Shown here piece after piece: positions 12,961-26,700 of a stretch of 64,000 bases of DNA. Below the pieces are notes generated by a model. The model ran no database searches. It was not told the DNA's origin and worked only from the letters and a program-made list of their open reading frames with translations. This DNA is from Dromaius novaehollandiae (taxonomy: Eukaryota > Chordata > Aves > Casuariiformes > Dromaiidae), in NCBI RefSeq assembly GCF_036370855.1, contig NC_088099.1, positions 20,365,501 through 20,429,500 on the forward strand. Reading direction: 5' to 3'. How positions within the stretch are numbered: position 1 is the stretch's first letter; each line of letters opens with the position of its first letter. The position numbers and the translations under genes were made by a program.

Positions 12961-15900
12961 TCAAATCAAACAGGACAAACTGATGCTACAGAACATCTCC
13001 CTGGCTGGCACATGATATTATTTACTTTTCAATGCACAGTATACTTTCCTTCCACTGATTTTCAGCTTTCTGTGACCACTGAATAAGAGAAATAAAATCT
13101 TTTTAAAGTTGGGAAAATGTGAAGGGAGAAAACAGTTTAGTCCACAAAAAATGAGATTATTCACAATTGCTTACCCTCCAAGAACCAGTTTTCCTCCGGA
13201 AAGATTCTTCTCCAAACACCCACTGGAATTCTGCTCTCACCATGCAAGTTTGGCATCTCTAACAAGCAGCTAGCTGGCACTGCCATCAGCAGTTTCAGCG
13301 GTCTTTATGACTGGTACCACGAGCTTCAGTTCCAAGGACGACAGAGTAGACATTTCCAGATCCCAGCAAAATAAAGTCCCCAGAAGTTGAAAGGATGGTT
13401 TGAGCTGAGCTTGTTTGTTTCCAAGAGGAAGGCAACAAAAAGTATCACAATGAATTCTGAGAGAATTGTAACCGAATCAAAGCCGAAAGTATTAAGGTTG
13501 ACGGTGGCCAAAGGGTGAAGCACATTTGGACTGAAGCAGAGCTTGCATCAAGGCAGGGGTAGGTATGGAGTGTCAGTGCAGTGGCTGGTGCACAGCGGTG
13601 TCTGAAGAATAATGAGCATCAGAGAAAATCCAGTGCTGAATCTCAGACTTTGGGTAATGCCTTTCTCCACCGAGAGCAGGCCTAGCTGACAGATCTATAG
13701 AGCCCTGCAACTCGTTTTTTCAGAAATTCCTGTTACAGTCTGAGCCATCCTGATACCCTGGGCAGTTGAACTGGCCTCTCCTGTGCTCAGATCATTGCTT
13801 GTCCTCAGTTCTGATGTGAGACAAGCTATATCCTTTCACAGAAGACTTTCTGAAATAGAGACAGCTAGAACTGACCCTTCTATTAAAAACTAATTTAAAC
13901 TTGATTCTCAGGCTAAGTACTTCCTGAGAAAAGACATACAAACTGCATATTTCTCAGGGAATTGGCCACTAATAAAAGCATGTATTTTAATGTCTGTCAC
14001 TTGGGATCCAGCTGGAATGAGAAGATGTTTGAATCACAGTGCTGATGCCTAAATACTCAGGCAGTGATCACTGCGCAAGCTTCTATTTTTGTCTCATCAA
14101 TGAGCTACGAAACAAGGCAAAATAAATGACTGCTCTAACAAGTACTGCAACAGCCTACTGCAGGGCATCCAGCTGGACGTTAGGGTTGCTCTGCCAGGTC
14201 ACAGTAGGCAGTGGGAAGCAGCTGCCATCAGAGGGAGCAGAAGGACAAATGGTGTGTCAGGCACTCCCGGATGAGAAAGTCCCCTCCAACCCCTGTCCCA
14301 TCGGGCCAAGGGGTTGCACCAGGGTGGGCACTCTCCAGGGGTAACGGATTACTAGGCAGGCTGCTGACATAAGGCACTCTAGAGAATGCATAATAACTAA
14401 ACAAATAGAACAAGAAGGGTTTTAACTTCTATCACTTCCCACTGAACACATTGCCCTGCTTACTACCCCCGCCATTGCCTGCACGTCATTCAGCACAGCA
14501 CAGCTCCACAGATGGGAAAGGCAATAAAATACAGGACACAGACAGGGTGTGGGGGATCTATCACTGTAACCAGATCCTGATAATCCTTCAGTATGTACAT
14601 AACACTATACACAGATGTGACTGCAGTATCAGGTGTCGTACTGGATAATCTCACCTTCCTGAACCTGTCTGTGTCACAGCCTCTGCTGCTTCTACGAGCT
14701 GCAATGAGCTGAAACTACTGCAGTAGACTGGGAAGCCTGAAGTATCTGAGCAGCTGAGAAGGAAATAAAAGGAAGCCACTTTTTCTGCAAGGAAGGTAAC
14801 CTGAATTTGCTAAGCTTCCTAGTAGTTTTGCTTTTAAAGGTAATTTGTTCGTTTCAAGCAAGCTGGCATTAAATGAGGTGCAAGTGTTCACACAGGATGA
14901 ATGTTGATGAGCTGAAAGCCTTAAGAATATTAGCTTTAGAAGGGCCTTCCTAACACAAATAGTCTTACTACTCCATTACTCAAGTGCACAAAAGCCCTAG
15001 TCAGATGCCTCTTTCGACTGTTAGATTATTTAGTGATGTTATGCCTTTATCTCTATGTTCTAAATAAAACATATTTAGTGTTCTTCTACTGATTTTGTAA
15101 AGGGATACACAAAAAAGTGGAAATGATTAATAACAAATTATTGACATTTCCGCTTTCCTGCCAATTAACAAAGTAAGTTTCCAATCATTTGTTCAATTTA
15201 GTGTAATGATAGCAAGACCTAATACCATTAAGTAATACAAATGGAATGGGTAGTCACGATGTGTTGCAGTTTATTAAAGAACATTTTAGGTTACCTTAGA
15301 AGGTCATAACTTTAATAGACCTTGTAGGGTCCATTAAAAATTTAATTCAAATAATAGATTTTTCATTCTGTGAATTTTATATACAACGTCTAATGATTTA
15401 TTCAGCTTAAGAATATCTAGAAATAAAGTCTCTACAGTATATGAAAAATTCTATGAGTAGGATTCTTAAGCATGATGATAACACGAACAGCTAGTAATGC
15501 TGACAATGTAACAATTTACCTCCTTCAGAGGGAATTGATACTTTGGGCAAAAAAAATATGCTTCTTCTTGTATCTTGCTAAATGCAAGTTCTCTGCTTAT
15601 CACTGATTTATTTTCATTCTCATAGTTCTTTTCGCATTTTTTTTCCAGCAATTAGTTGAAACTTAAAGGCTGTCCTTAGTTTTCTTACACTAATTCATTG
15701 TGGAGCACTTGTATATGTCTATGGTGACCTTTTGTTCAAACAGCTTAGCTAGAAAAACCTTTATTGTTAGTATGAATTTATTTGTATAGTTTTGGTATTG
15801 CCCAAAATTATATTACTATTGCATTAAAAAAATGACATTTTATGAAGAATTTCTATTCTATTTCAATTTTATTTCTCTTTGATCCAACATTCCCTCCAGG

Positions 15901-18900
15901 CTGAGAGAGAGACCTTCAAGCTAAAGGCTAATGCTGACATTTGTGATTCTATATTTTTGTTTATATTGGCACATAACCACATAAAAACAAAGGAATCTAA
16001 TTTCCATATACACTTGGTAGCAACAACAATTTTCAGCCAGCACTTTGTACGTGGAAGACATATTTTAAAGCTATTACTCAAAAAAATGGTGATGATAACG
16101 AGTTGAACAACCTTTTGAGCAGAGGCAGACTGCAGAACTCTCACTACATTATGCAAACTTTAAAAATGTAATTGGGCTACAAAAAATCATATTAAGTTGT
16201 CATATGCATTATTTTCCTCTTACAGGACTGCTGATTATTAAAATATTTTGCATTGATATGCTCTTTTATTATGCACTTTTAAAACTCCCTCATATATTCA
16301 TCAACTTCAAACACCAAATCGTAACTTTGGTAGTTAGCGATGCTACAGATGTTGATATATATTTGGCCACACAGAAGAAAATAGCACCAAACCGTTCTCC
16401 ATCAAATTAAACTGTATACAAAATGTGCTTTGTATATTTTCTTTTTCCTGTTCATATTTCCTGTTGCTGTAACAACCCATTTCTTTATTTTTAAACTATG
16501 TGTTATATTAATCTTTTTACTTTCTATAATCAGACCTAGATGGTGAGTCTTGTGTACATATTAGAAAAAAATGTTTTATTACAAGATCAGTATTTCTTCC
16601 TCATTCAGTCTTCAAGTATGCACAGGCTTCAGTTCAGCGTCCTCTAAATTGAACACATATGGCAAAAACTCACTTACTCTATCAGGATTAGTCTCTCTTG
16701 GTCTGTATGCACAACAAAGAAAACTAAGAAATGATATTCTTAATGACTGTAAGGCCAACATTTCTTTTGGTGACATAAATCTCAGTTCATAGGGTCACTT
16801 CTGGAATCATTAAGAAGAAACTTGAAGAAAAAGCCAATTTAATTCACAAAGAAGTTATTATTACATTTGCATTCCACAGTGTCCAGTTGCTGAACGCTAT
16901 TGACTTCCTCTGTCCAACACATGGCTTCATTCATTTACAGGTTTCCCAGTGGTGACGTTAATCAAAGAATCAGAACAGAGCAGCAGCAGGAGAAAAGAAG
17001 CTGTATCATTTTCCCTGCTTTTGTTGCTACTCTAGTCTAAGCTTTTCCCTTGCTCCCCAACGCTATTGTGCTTGTATTCACCGACAATCTACTATGACAA
17101 GCAACTGGACAAGGAGGGAACCACCATTTCCAGCTACTTCTCCCCACCACTCCCCATCACCAGCACTCATTGGGGTTGATCACTAGGACCACCACTGGGG
17201 TCCTTCTGACTAGGACCACCACACGAGGTATTTGACCCAAGAATCTAATTACTCTTTTCCACCGCCTGGCATGGACCCACTGTGGCTGCACTTCCTGCAG
17301 CTCTTTCAGGCACTGCAGTTACTGTATTTGCCACCTTTTTGCCAGCCCCAGCAAAATCCTTCCACGTGAGCCAGGCATCTGGGTGGTTACTGGGCAAGTG
17401 CCCAAGGCCCTAACAGTTGAACCATCCCCAGAGCTTCCTTCCAGCTCACAGCACGCTGTTCATACCATGGGGCTTCGGTGCACCACAGCAACGAGCAACC
17501 AGCAATTATGGTATCACTAAAATGAGGAACTCTGTTATAATGAGCACGATCTCTGAGCCAATGCAACATTCAGAGCAGTCCGAGCTGCCTCACAACAGAC
17601 ACATTTACTCTGGACAGCACTGGGAAGCAGACAGGAGGGAATACTGCTGGGCTGGGTCAAGGCAGAGAAGGCATGCATGAACACAGAAAAGAAAATAACA
17701 AAGTAAGAGGAGAACAAATCTTGACAGAAAAAAGCACTGCTTATAACACAAGAATATTGCAGAAGGAAGGTTTCTCTACATACTGATTTGTTTATAGCTT
17801 TTCTTACTCTTTGGTTTTTGGCTGACACTTCCCCTTCTGCTCAATCTATTGTAGCCACCGCTGTACTACTTCCCTTTAGGAATTTTTTTCACTCCCTCTT
17901 CTCTCCTCTGCAAACTCTTGCATGAGATTTCCTCTACTCTGAACATTTTCTCCATCATTAGTTCTCCACAGAATTGGACATTAGGCTTTGATTGCATGGA
18001 GAAAGACCTTTACATAGGTTATTTTGTAGAACAGTGTATAAAGCTTGCTCAGTCTGCCCCTCACAAAGATGGATCTCATCCCATTGCTGTTGCCTGTGCT
18101 GGCAATACTGAGCTATTCTCTTCTGAGAGGGGGACACTGGCTTTTTCCACAGGAAAACAAATTAAGACTATTAGGCCACTACTAGCCTAGTAAATAGAAG
18201 AGGTCAAGGATCCTTCTCCAGCAGTGAGTGACATGGTCTGGCTTGCAACTCTACAGCTTTCCCACTCTCTGGGAAAGGCAAATGGTCCTGCCTTTTGGGA
18301 ATAGTCCCTAGCAGAAGCTGAGCTCTGAACTGAATTCAAGAATCTAGGGGGAAAGTACTATCTGGCACAGGCAAAACTGTGCCAGGAACTGAACTAACAA
18401 TCTAGTTATTAACCTGAGCTTAGATCCTGACATTAATTAGATTACTAGTGTATCTGTAGCCTTAAACAGCTACAGAATCTATCCAATGCAGTAAAGGCGG
18501 CAAAGTTTTTGCAACTATTCTGTGACAAATTATCTTGACCTAATTAAAATATTTGTCTTTGAGCCATGCCTATAAGAAGTTTTACACAATGTACCCAAAC
18601 AGGCCTGTGAATTTTCAGCTACTACACTGAAAATAACCAACTAGGAACCAGTGCATTCTGGACAAAGCAGGGGCAATATCTCAGACTTTTCCAAAAGAGA
18701 CGGAGAAGGCAAGGAAAACATAAATGGAGAGGAAGCAAGACTGCATGGGAGAGGGAGCTCTGGGCTGAGAGGAAGCTGTGAGGAAAGCACAGCAGTTAAA
18801 TAGCTTACAGAGGCACAGTGGTGGGCTGCTATTTAAAAGCAATAATAGAAGAACAGCAAAGCAGACAGCTAGAGGATAACAGTGCTTTGCTTTTAGTCTG

Positions 18901-20685
18901 TATTAGTAGAAGACGACTAGGGGCTACAGGAATACCGGTGTTACCACGCCAGGTGGGATCACAAGTAGTCTGCAAGCTACCTGTGTCACTAACTAATTGC
19001 AACTTATTTTTATTGTCATTGTTCCCTGCTTTTTATTCTCTGATAACTATCCATTTGATACTCAAATGTCTCTTCTATCGGCAAAATATAGGAATCTCAT
19101 CTGCATATGTGGGAAGAATCAGCCAAGCAAGGCCGACTTAAAATGTATACAGCTATAGTTTGAACTTCTCAAAGCCACATGATAATAACTTTGAACCTAA
19201 AAAATGTGTAGTGGGTAGATAATACAAAGTATTGACTATACCAGGAGAGTCTGCAGGGTCAGGCTCAAATTTAAAAGAACACAGCTAGGAAAGTATCAAG
19301 CTGACATAATGCTGGGGAAGAATTAGTCTTTTCTTTATTCTAAAAGCTTGGATTTAAATTTCACAGTAATTTTTAACATCAACAATTATATCAGCATAAT
19401 TATCCTTTAATTAGCATGGCACCTTACCTTCATGTCATCTCATTCTGTGCCAGCAAATTTTAAATTAATGCCCTCTAGCAGCAAATATATCAATAAATAA
19501 ATATTTATTTCAAAAAAGGCATAAGTTATCATTTACTATTGTATAGTTTTTCTTCAGTTAGCGTTTAAGTAATTTGGACTTCTTCTTCTATCAGCATCAA
19601 CATCCGTGTTAAATTTTTTTAAATCTCAGCAGGATATTGAAATCACCTTTCTTACTTAATGCTATTTTTATCAAAATCTTATCTATTTTTTTCTTCATTT
19701 AGGACATTGCAAATCTTAAATTTTGCTATTTTACCTCCATTCAACCATGAAAATACTAAATATTTTAAAGATACCTTTTACAAGACAGAAGTACGACAGA
19801 CTAAATGAATCTGCTTCCATCACTGTTTCATTTGCTCATGTGTTACTCTTGCTCTAGAGTGAAGCATACTACTACTTAGAAATTTAAAGTCACAAAGAGA
19901 AGAGTCATCCGGAGAGTAAACAGGACTCCTACTGTCATGGTTTATTTCCTTAGTGATGTGGAGAGGCACCTAGTAAGAAACAGTGTCTGTCCAAGCAATA
20001 GCTCCAGTACTTAGATTCATTAATTACCTTACCTCCCTAGTTGTCTCATATCATTTGAGAATCCTCTTCCAGCCTTTTAGGTTGACCGTCATGGTCCTTA
20101 TTTTTTACATAAAGGACTAGCAGCATTTAATACATATAATTTCATTAATTCCATTTACTGTTTTCTGTTAAAGAAAGAAGAAATTGGTTTCTCTGAAAAA
20201 GCTCCAAGTGGAAGCACAAGAGAAGCTTTCGACAGAGAAGCCAAGGGGCTCGATCTGAACTTTTGAGACAGGGACAGCACAGAGGCCAAGGCAGCCTCGA
20301 GAATCTGTATGGATGCACAGCAGAAGTGCATGTCACAAGCTTATGACCCCTGCTGCAAACCCACCTGCCTCTTGCTGAACCGCACAGGTGATGGCTAGCT
20401 TGGTGCACATACACTTCACTGCTGAACCTTTCATACTCCCTGGAGTGTGAAAAACTCGGGTGAATCATGCCTTAGTAGTCATGCAGGATATGTTTTGATT
20501 CATGAGAAAGCAGCAGACAGTGAAGAATTTTTTAGATTAAAAACCTAGGAAACTGTCAAATCTGGTTGAAGAAAAGATCATTTACAGCTTGGGTTTCATT
20601 CTGTTTATGCCTTTGTTAAAGAAATGTTCTTTCTGAACCTGTAATTACTGTCAGAAATGTATTTTGACCTATGATAAGCAGCTGA

Positions 20686-20727
20686 ATGTGTGTGCATGTG
20701 TATGTATACATGTGTATGCATGCGTGT
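20686..20727 (+). repeat. 42-nt perfect alternating purine-pyrimidine tract
   Basis: From ATGTGTGTGCATG to GCATGCGTGT, every step alternates purine and pyrimidine, mostly TG/CA with some TA. This is a degenerate TG microsatellite with Z-DNA potential. Confidence 0.9.
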
Positions 20728-23700
20728 TTGTATTAGCAGCTTGGAGAGATGTCTTATGACATATATTACTTATAGGCTTTGTTTTTAGAAGGATGGATGC
20801 CGAAACATCCTCTACAAATTATATCCTCAAGGAATAAGATGGTACTTTGGCTAAACTATTAATTTCATCAGCCTGATCTTCTCAGAACACAGAAAAATCA
20901 TTTGGCTTGTTTCATTCCTGTGCTACAACTTGTTTTGCATTTGTGCAAGCTCTCTGAAGTACAGGCTGTCTTTGTTACCTGTTTATATGGTGCCTATCAC
21001 AATCTTTGTCGCTCTTTATTTGAGGTCATGCTTGGACATAAGTCTAGACATCCCTGTAGGTCTTGACGGACCATGATGTCTGGAACTGGAACTGGAATTA
21101 AGGAAGACTGTTCCCATGTAGGCCTCTTCTATTCAGATCAGGCCTGCACCTACCCTGGTAGGTCTAGCATCCCTGCAGAGTTTATGTTTTTCTTTTTAAA
21201 GAGAAAAATAAACATGCAAAGTAAAAGATATTCAGTAAGAGCAGTGGTTTGAAGAATTTCTTTCTGTAAATGTTATTGCTCTGAGAAGTGGATGAATCCT
21301 GCAGTTTCTGTCTTATGAAAGAAAAAGCATCTTTCACTGAAATCATACCAGCATATGCAGTTACAGCTTTGATGCTGAAGTTCACGGAAACCCCATGCCA
21401 TCATCTCCTTCCAAAAAATACCAGCAACCTTTAGTATATCCTTTTTCTCTTAGTTTTCCTCCAGGAGGGCAGTGCCTGCACTTTCCTGTTTCTCCATCCT
21501 GACACTTCTCCAGAATTGCTCTTGCCAGTGGAGGTTAAAAAGATCAGCTCTAGGAAGGCAGCCCTAATTAATCCGTAATTAAGTGATCTTCGGGAGGGCA
21601 AGTTCAAAATCAGAGGTGCCCCCCTCCATCAAATTAATGAAGCAGGAAGAGAGGAAAGTTATCCTGCTCACTCAGAAGATCCAAAAGAATTGCAGAAACT
21701 GTGCTGCTCCATTCCTTAAAGCTTCAACATATGAATCGACACTCCCCTGAGCATCTATAAGTGACATATTCTTGTGCAGTAAGGAACAGAAGGGAAGTCG
21801 TCTAAAACCAACAGGATTAGGAATATGTGAAGAAGAAAGTGAACTTTTTCAAGCCTTAGCTGTTACACATGACCAAAGAGCAAAGCAAGAAGAATTCAAA
21901 CTCCATGTGACCATTTTGGCACTGATGCCTTCCCTTTCAGGAAGGGGAATTTCTCAGTTCCTCCTCCAGGCCCCAAGCAAACTGCAAACTTTAAATTTAG
22001 ACCTGTCTCTGCAGTTGATTGTTCTGTTTCAAAAGGCAAACTTGTGCACTTCCGCAAGTTTGGGGGATCTTTTCCAGAATCCTCCCTTTGAGGCCACTTT
22101 GGGAACTGTCCAGAGCAGATTATCAGTGCAGGGCCTGTGATGTAGCAGACGGCAGCACAGCCTCCCCTCTCTCGTGCTACCTGGAGTGGGCACCGTGGGA
22201 GAAAATGGTAGGAGATGCTGAGGGACACATTACAATACTTTTCTCTCCTATGGTCCTTTCTTCTCTGCTGCAAATGAATTGGTTTTAGGACATGTACTAT
22301 TTAGGGCATAAACTATTCAGAAAGACATCATGGTACACAGTCACAAACTTACTCATCACTTTCAGCTTTTTGTCTTTTGAGAAAACATTACAGTATAATC
22401 TTTGCCTTGTGACTTCCACTAGCATAGATAAAACCAAAAACTGGCATACTTTCACCAGGCTATGAGGCTTATTATTTGAGCTGTGGGTTTTTCTGGCTGG
22501 GATCTTTGGAACAAGGATATAGTCTTTACTTACGGCTTGAATTTCTAGCATACTATGGACAGAAAAACAAACATCAGCAGTAGCAAGAAAGCAGAATATT
22601 TGGTTGCAGTATGTTTTCTCTGAAGATTTAATTTAGCATTTCACCTGGGCATCTTCATGGCAAAGCTGTATCCTTCTTTGTGTAGTGTCATTGTCTCTGT
22701 TTCAGCCCGTGTGTGTCCGTGGTTCTTTGTACTATGGCTCTAACAGGCATTAGTGTCAGTTACAGAGAAACGTTTTTGCACTTCAAGACAAACTATAGGA
22801 AGAGACAAGAGAATTATTAGTCTTCAAGTGATTTGGCTTGCATCCCCTTTGGAAGTGAACAGTGTATCTCACAAAAGCTTGCCCAGGCCCAAAGCTCTTC
22901 CAGACTTCAATACTAAAAGGAGCAGGGACAAAGAGCCCTGGTGCAACGGACATAAACCCTGAGAAGAGTAGAAAAGATCTCAGAAAAAAGCCAAGATCTA
23001 CATTTCACCCGGGAACCTCATATCTCTACTGCTGAGCACAGTCTGTGTTCGAACATTAATCATAAATTCACCAGACTGATAATCACATGCTTTCCTTTTA
23101 GTCACTTCAGCTGCAGGCCCTATTTGGTTTGAATGTGCTATTGGTTATACCTACTTTTTCCATTGCATTAACTTAGGTTTTGGACTTCAAGTATTCAATA
23201 TTGTCCATCCACTGTATCTTTCAATGTAAAATATTCCACTTCACTAAAACCAGTTACCCAATCCTTTTTTACATCAAACAATACACTTATCCCTCCCCAT
23301 CACTGTCCTTTAATTTTAATTTCTACGACCGCAACAGCATTAACTGGTTATTGCTACTTCTAATAACTAATTCTGAGAAAATGATCACTAACAAAATGTA
23401 GAACACAGAACTCAAGTAGGATAACTTTAGCCATTTATTGCTGCTACTAATTATCCTAACCTTCTTATCTTAATTACTTATTGGCCTACTTACCCAGTTA
23501 TCCTAACCTCATAGCCTTGACTTCCGCTACACTTGGGATTCAGTGCTACAAAAGCTTAAGTCTTTGTTACTGATGCTAAATACAATCTGAAAATGAACCA
23601 CACAAAGAGCAATAATTCAAACAATATCATTCCTGCAAAGACACACACATTTCTTTGATAACAGTTGTTACAGCCATGAATGTCTAAGGGCATAAGAAAG

Positions 23701-26700
23701 GAAGACTCTGTGGGAAGAGGAAATATCTTTCCTAGACCAACTAATAAGGAGGGGAAAAAAGCTTGCAGGCTTGCGGGCCTTTCCTCAGCTCTCAAACAGG
23801 GCAGCAATATTCAAAGCTAAATGAAAACTGAAACAACTCCTCTGAGTCTAGTTAGATATGCTAATCGGTTTGATCATCTGAGAGAAAAGATATCTGGAGT
23901 CTCCAGAACAGTGTTAGCAAGGCAACATTATAAGATGCTTATCTCCTACAGGAAAACAAGAGAGAGGTCATTTATTGCTTGTGGGACTTGAAGGAAAGCC
24001 ATTTTCTCTATTGAGAATTTTAGTTCATCTTCTGAAGGTTCAGCTTCATCTTTTTAAGGTATTTCTTTGCTTAGGACTGAGGGGTCAGAGACAACAGTGG
24101 CTGATAGTGAGAAATTTCTTAGCCGGTCTTGGGAAGCTCCTGCCTTCTGTCGGTTGCCTGTGTTAGTCCTGAAGTGTGGTAATTGTTTAGTTTTACCTGT
24201 GTCGTTTTCCCGGGGACATGTGGTGCATGGGATGAGATATAAGACATTCAAAGGGTGCCATGTATGCCTAAGAAAGTTGTAGATGCAGAGCAATTCAAGT
24301 GAGATTGCCCATTACTTGGGGCATACTTGCAAGAAAAGGGGTTACTAAACAGACCAACCCCATAGCTACCAAGAGTCAGGCTCTGGGAAAATTTTAGAGG
24401 AAAGTATCACGTATGCTTGGCCTGTTCTTAGTCTCCTCTCTAGGTGTCCGCTCATAGCTACTACTGGAGGCAGAATACGAGGCCCTGCGGCCCCCTCAGT
24501 CTGACCCAGTGCAGCTGCTCCCGTATGCCCGTTCTGCAACGTGCAGGTGTAGCATCCAGAGGCTGCAGCGTCTGCTGTGGAGAACATTTACTGCCACAGC
24601 TGCGGAGATGTGCTGCGTTTTTTTGTTGAAGCACGGTTCGGATTCATTCAGAGTATGTTGGTCCCCAGAACACATGGTGAGTTATGTGAAACAGGGGTGT
24701 TCGAAGCTGAAGGTGAAATTCTTGGAAAGACTGGAAATAATCCTGGAAAGGATTTTTTTTTTTTTCCCAGTATAGGCTATAACTGTTAGGTTATTTTCTG
24801 AATTGGTTCCAAGCTACCAAGAGGGTACAACTGTTAGGAGTATAATTTTGTATTAAAATCACAGCTGTGAAAAATGCACTTCAAGGAGCATTCTTCCTCA
24901 TTTTTTTACATTGTGGAATTGAATATTGAAATGGTTGAACTCAGATTCCACTCATTTTGGCCCAAAGTCCCAGCTATATATTGCAAACCAGTTTGGTTTT
25001 TTCCAAGTGACTGCTGTACTTGAGGACTGCAATAATTGTTTTTGCATGCACTGGCACAATGATATCACTTATCCATGAACATCTTATACGCTGCCCGAGG
25101 AACTGACTTTCTCAGCCTTTACTATATTTAGGAGAAGTTTAAAAATGTTATTTTACAAGTAGAGGCACACTGTTGTATAACTTTTACAAATTCCTGACAT
25201 TTTAGAAGCACAACATACATATAGCATTAAGAGCACATGTTCAGTAAAAGTCTATTGCATTCTTTAATTAAAATACAGTTAAAAATAATGTTTAGAAAAT
25301 GTTTTCCATTTATATTCCAATTTTTGTTGAAATAAACATTGTACTTCAAAAATAATAACCACATGAGTGTTTCTTTCCAATCTGTTTTAAAGGTAATCTT
25401 TGATTCTCCCGTCTCTTACAATAATAGATGTTCTGGGTATGTTTAGAAATTCTGGCACCAATAATGCCTTCCAGATCAGCCAAACCACATCTGTTCATAA
25501 GATTAGAGAACACACACCCACATATCTGTATTTCCATAAATGGAGCATAAATGGTGTGTAACACCTTGGATTTTTAGTGCTTTTGATCTCCATCGTTAAG
25601 AGAGGCTTCTAATCCTCTGATAATGCTTCCTTCAAACTTTAATGTAATCTGCTAATCTCTTTAAGAAGCTACTGAATTCTTCCATCCCGAGCATCTACCA
25701 TTAGTAGCGACATACATAACAAATTAAGAAAGTGTCTCTTTTTAAGACTGGGGAACTTTTCTGGCATGCTAACTGAAAACAATGAAAAGGGAAGATAATG
25801 TTAAAGCTTAGCCAATAGGATATTTATTTCACACCAGCTTTTAAAGCTGAGCAAGACTTCTGTTTGACTTAAATCTGTGGGGAACTGCAAAAAGTAATGA
25901 AACATGATAAACATCATGAATAACATAATTATGCTTCTCATTGCCATTATTCACGTCTGATTCATTTATTTACAGATTCAGCACTGTAAGTATCAAGAGA
26001 TCTGAAGACTGAATAAGTAACCATGAATTATTATTACAGTGATACGTGGCCATATGCGTGACACCTATTTACAGGAGACCAATCTTTCTGCAGGGCTGTG
26101 ATTAAAAATTGATAGCAAAATATTGCTGTATTTCAATGAGCAACTATACTGATAGAACTGAGAGTCAGAGGTACTTGGTACAAGTACATTTTTCCTTTCT
26201 GTTTTTAAAGGCATTCTTGTTGAAGATCATTTGTGCACCGACTGCTTGAGAGAATAACATGTGATGATAATGCTGTTTTCCTACAAAACTGTTTATCCAG
26301 TTATGTAAGGTAAAAAAGGTTCAATCTCATCTGTCAGTGGAATATAACATACTGAGGTTTTTATTCACCTTACATTTTTTAAAAGCATTGAAGATAAACT
26401 TCAAGAAACAAAAGTTTAGGGGCAAAAAGCTTGGAGAACTCATTTCCTATCCCTAATCCTGTTTGGGATACCAATGAAATCTTCCACACAGCAAATGGAA
26501 ACAAACTAATGATACAAAATATCCTGAGAGAAGGAAACTTGGCAAATCATTATTAATCAAAGAGCTGTCATTCAGCCTTGTTCTATGTCCAAACTGCATT
26601 ATTGGTCCTAGCAGGGGTGTGCATACAGGGTGAAAAACACAGTGGAAGGCCAGCAAGTCCCTGTCTTTTGAATGCTGTGAACTTCACTAAAAGGGATGGG

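Noticed and set aside
17180-17225. Repeated ACTAGGACCACCAC motif
   Set aside because: Only two imperfect copies, with no wider repeat structure.
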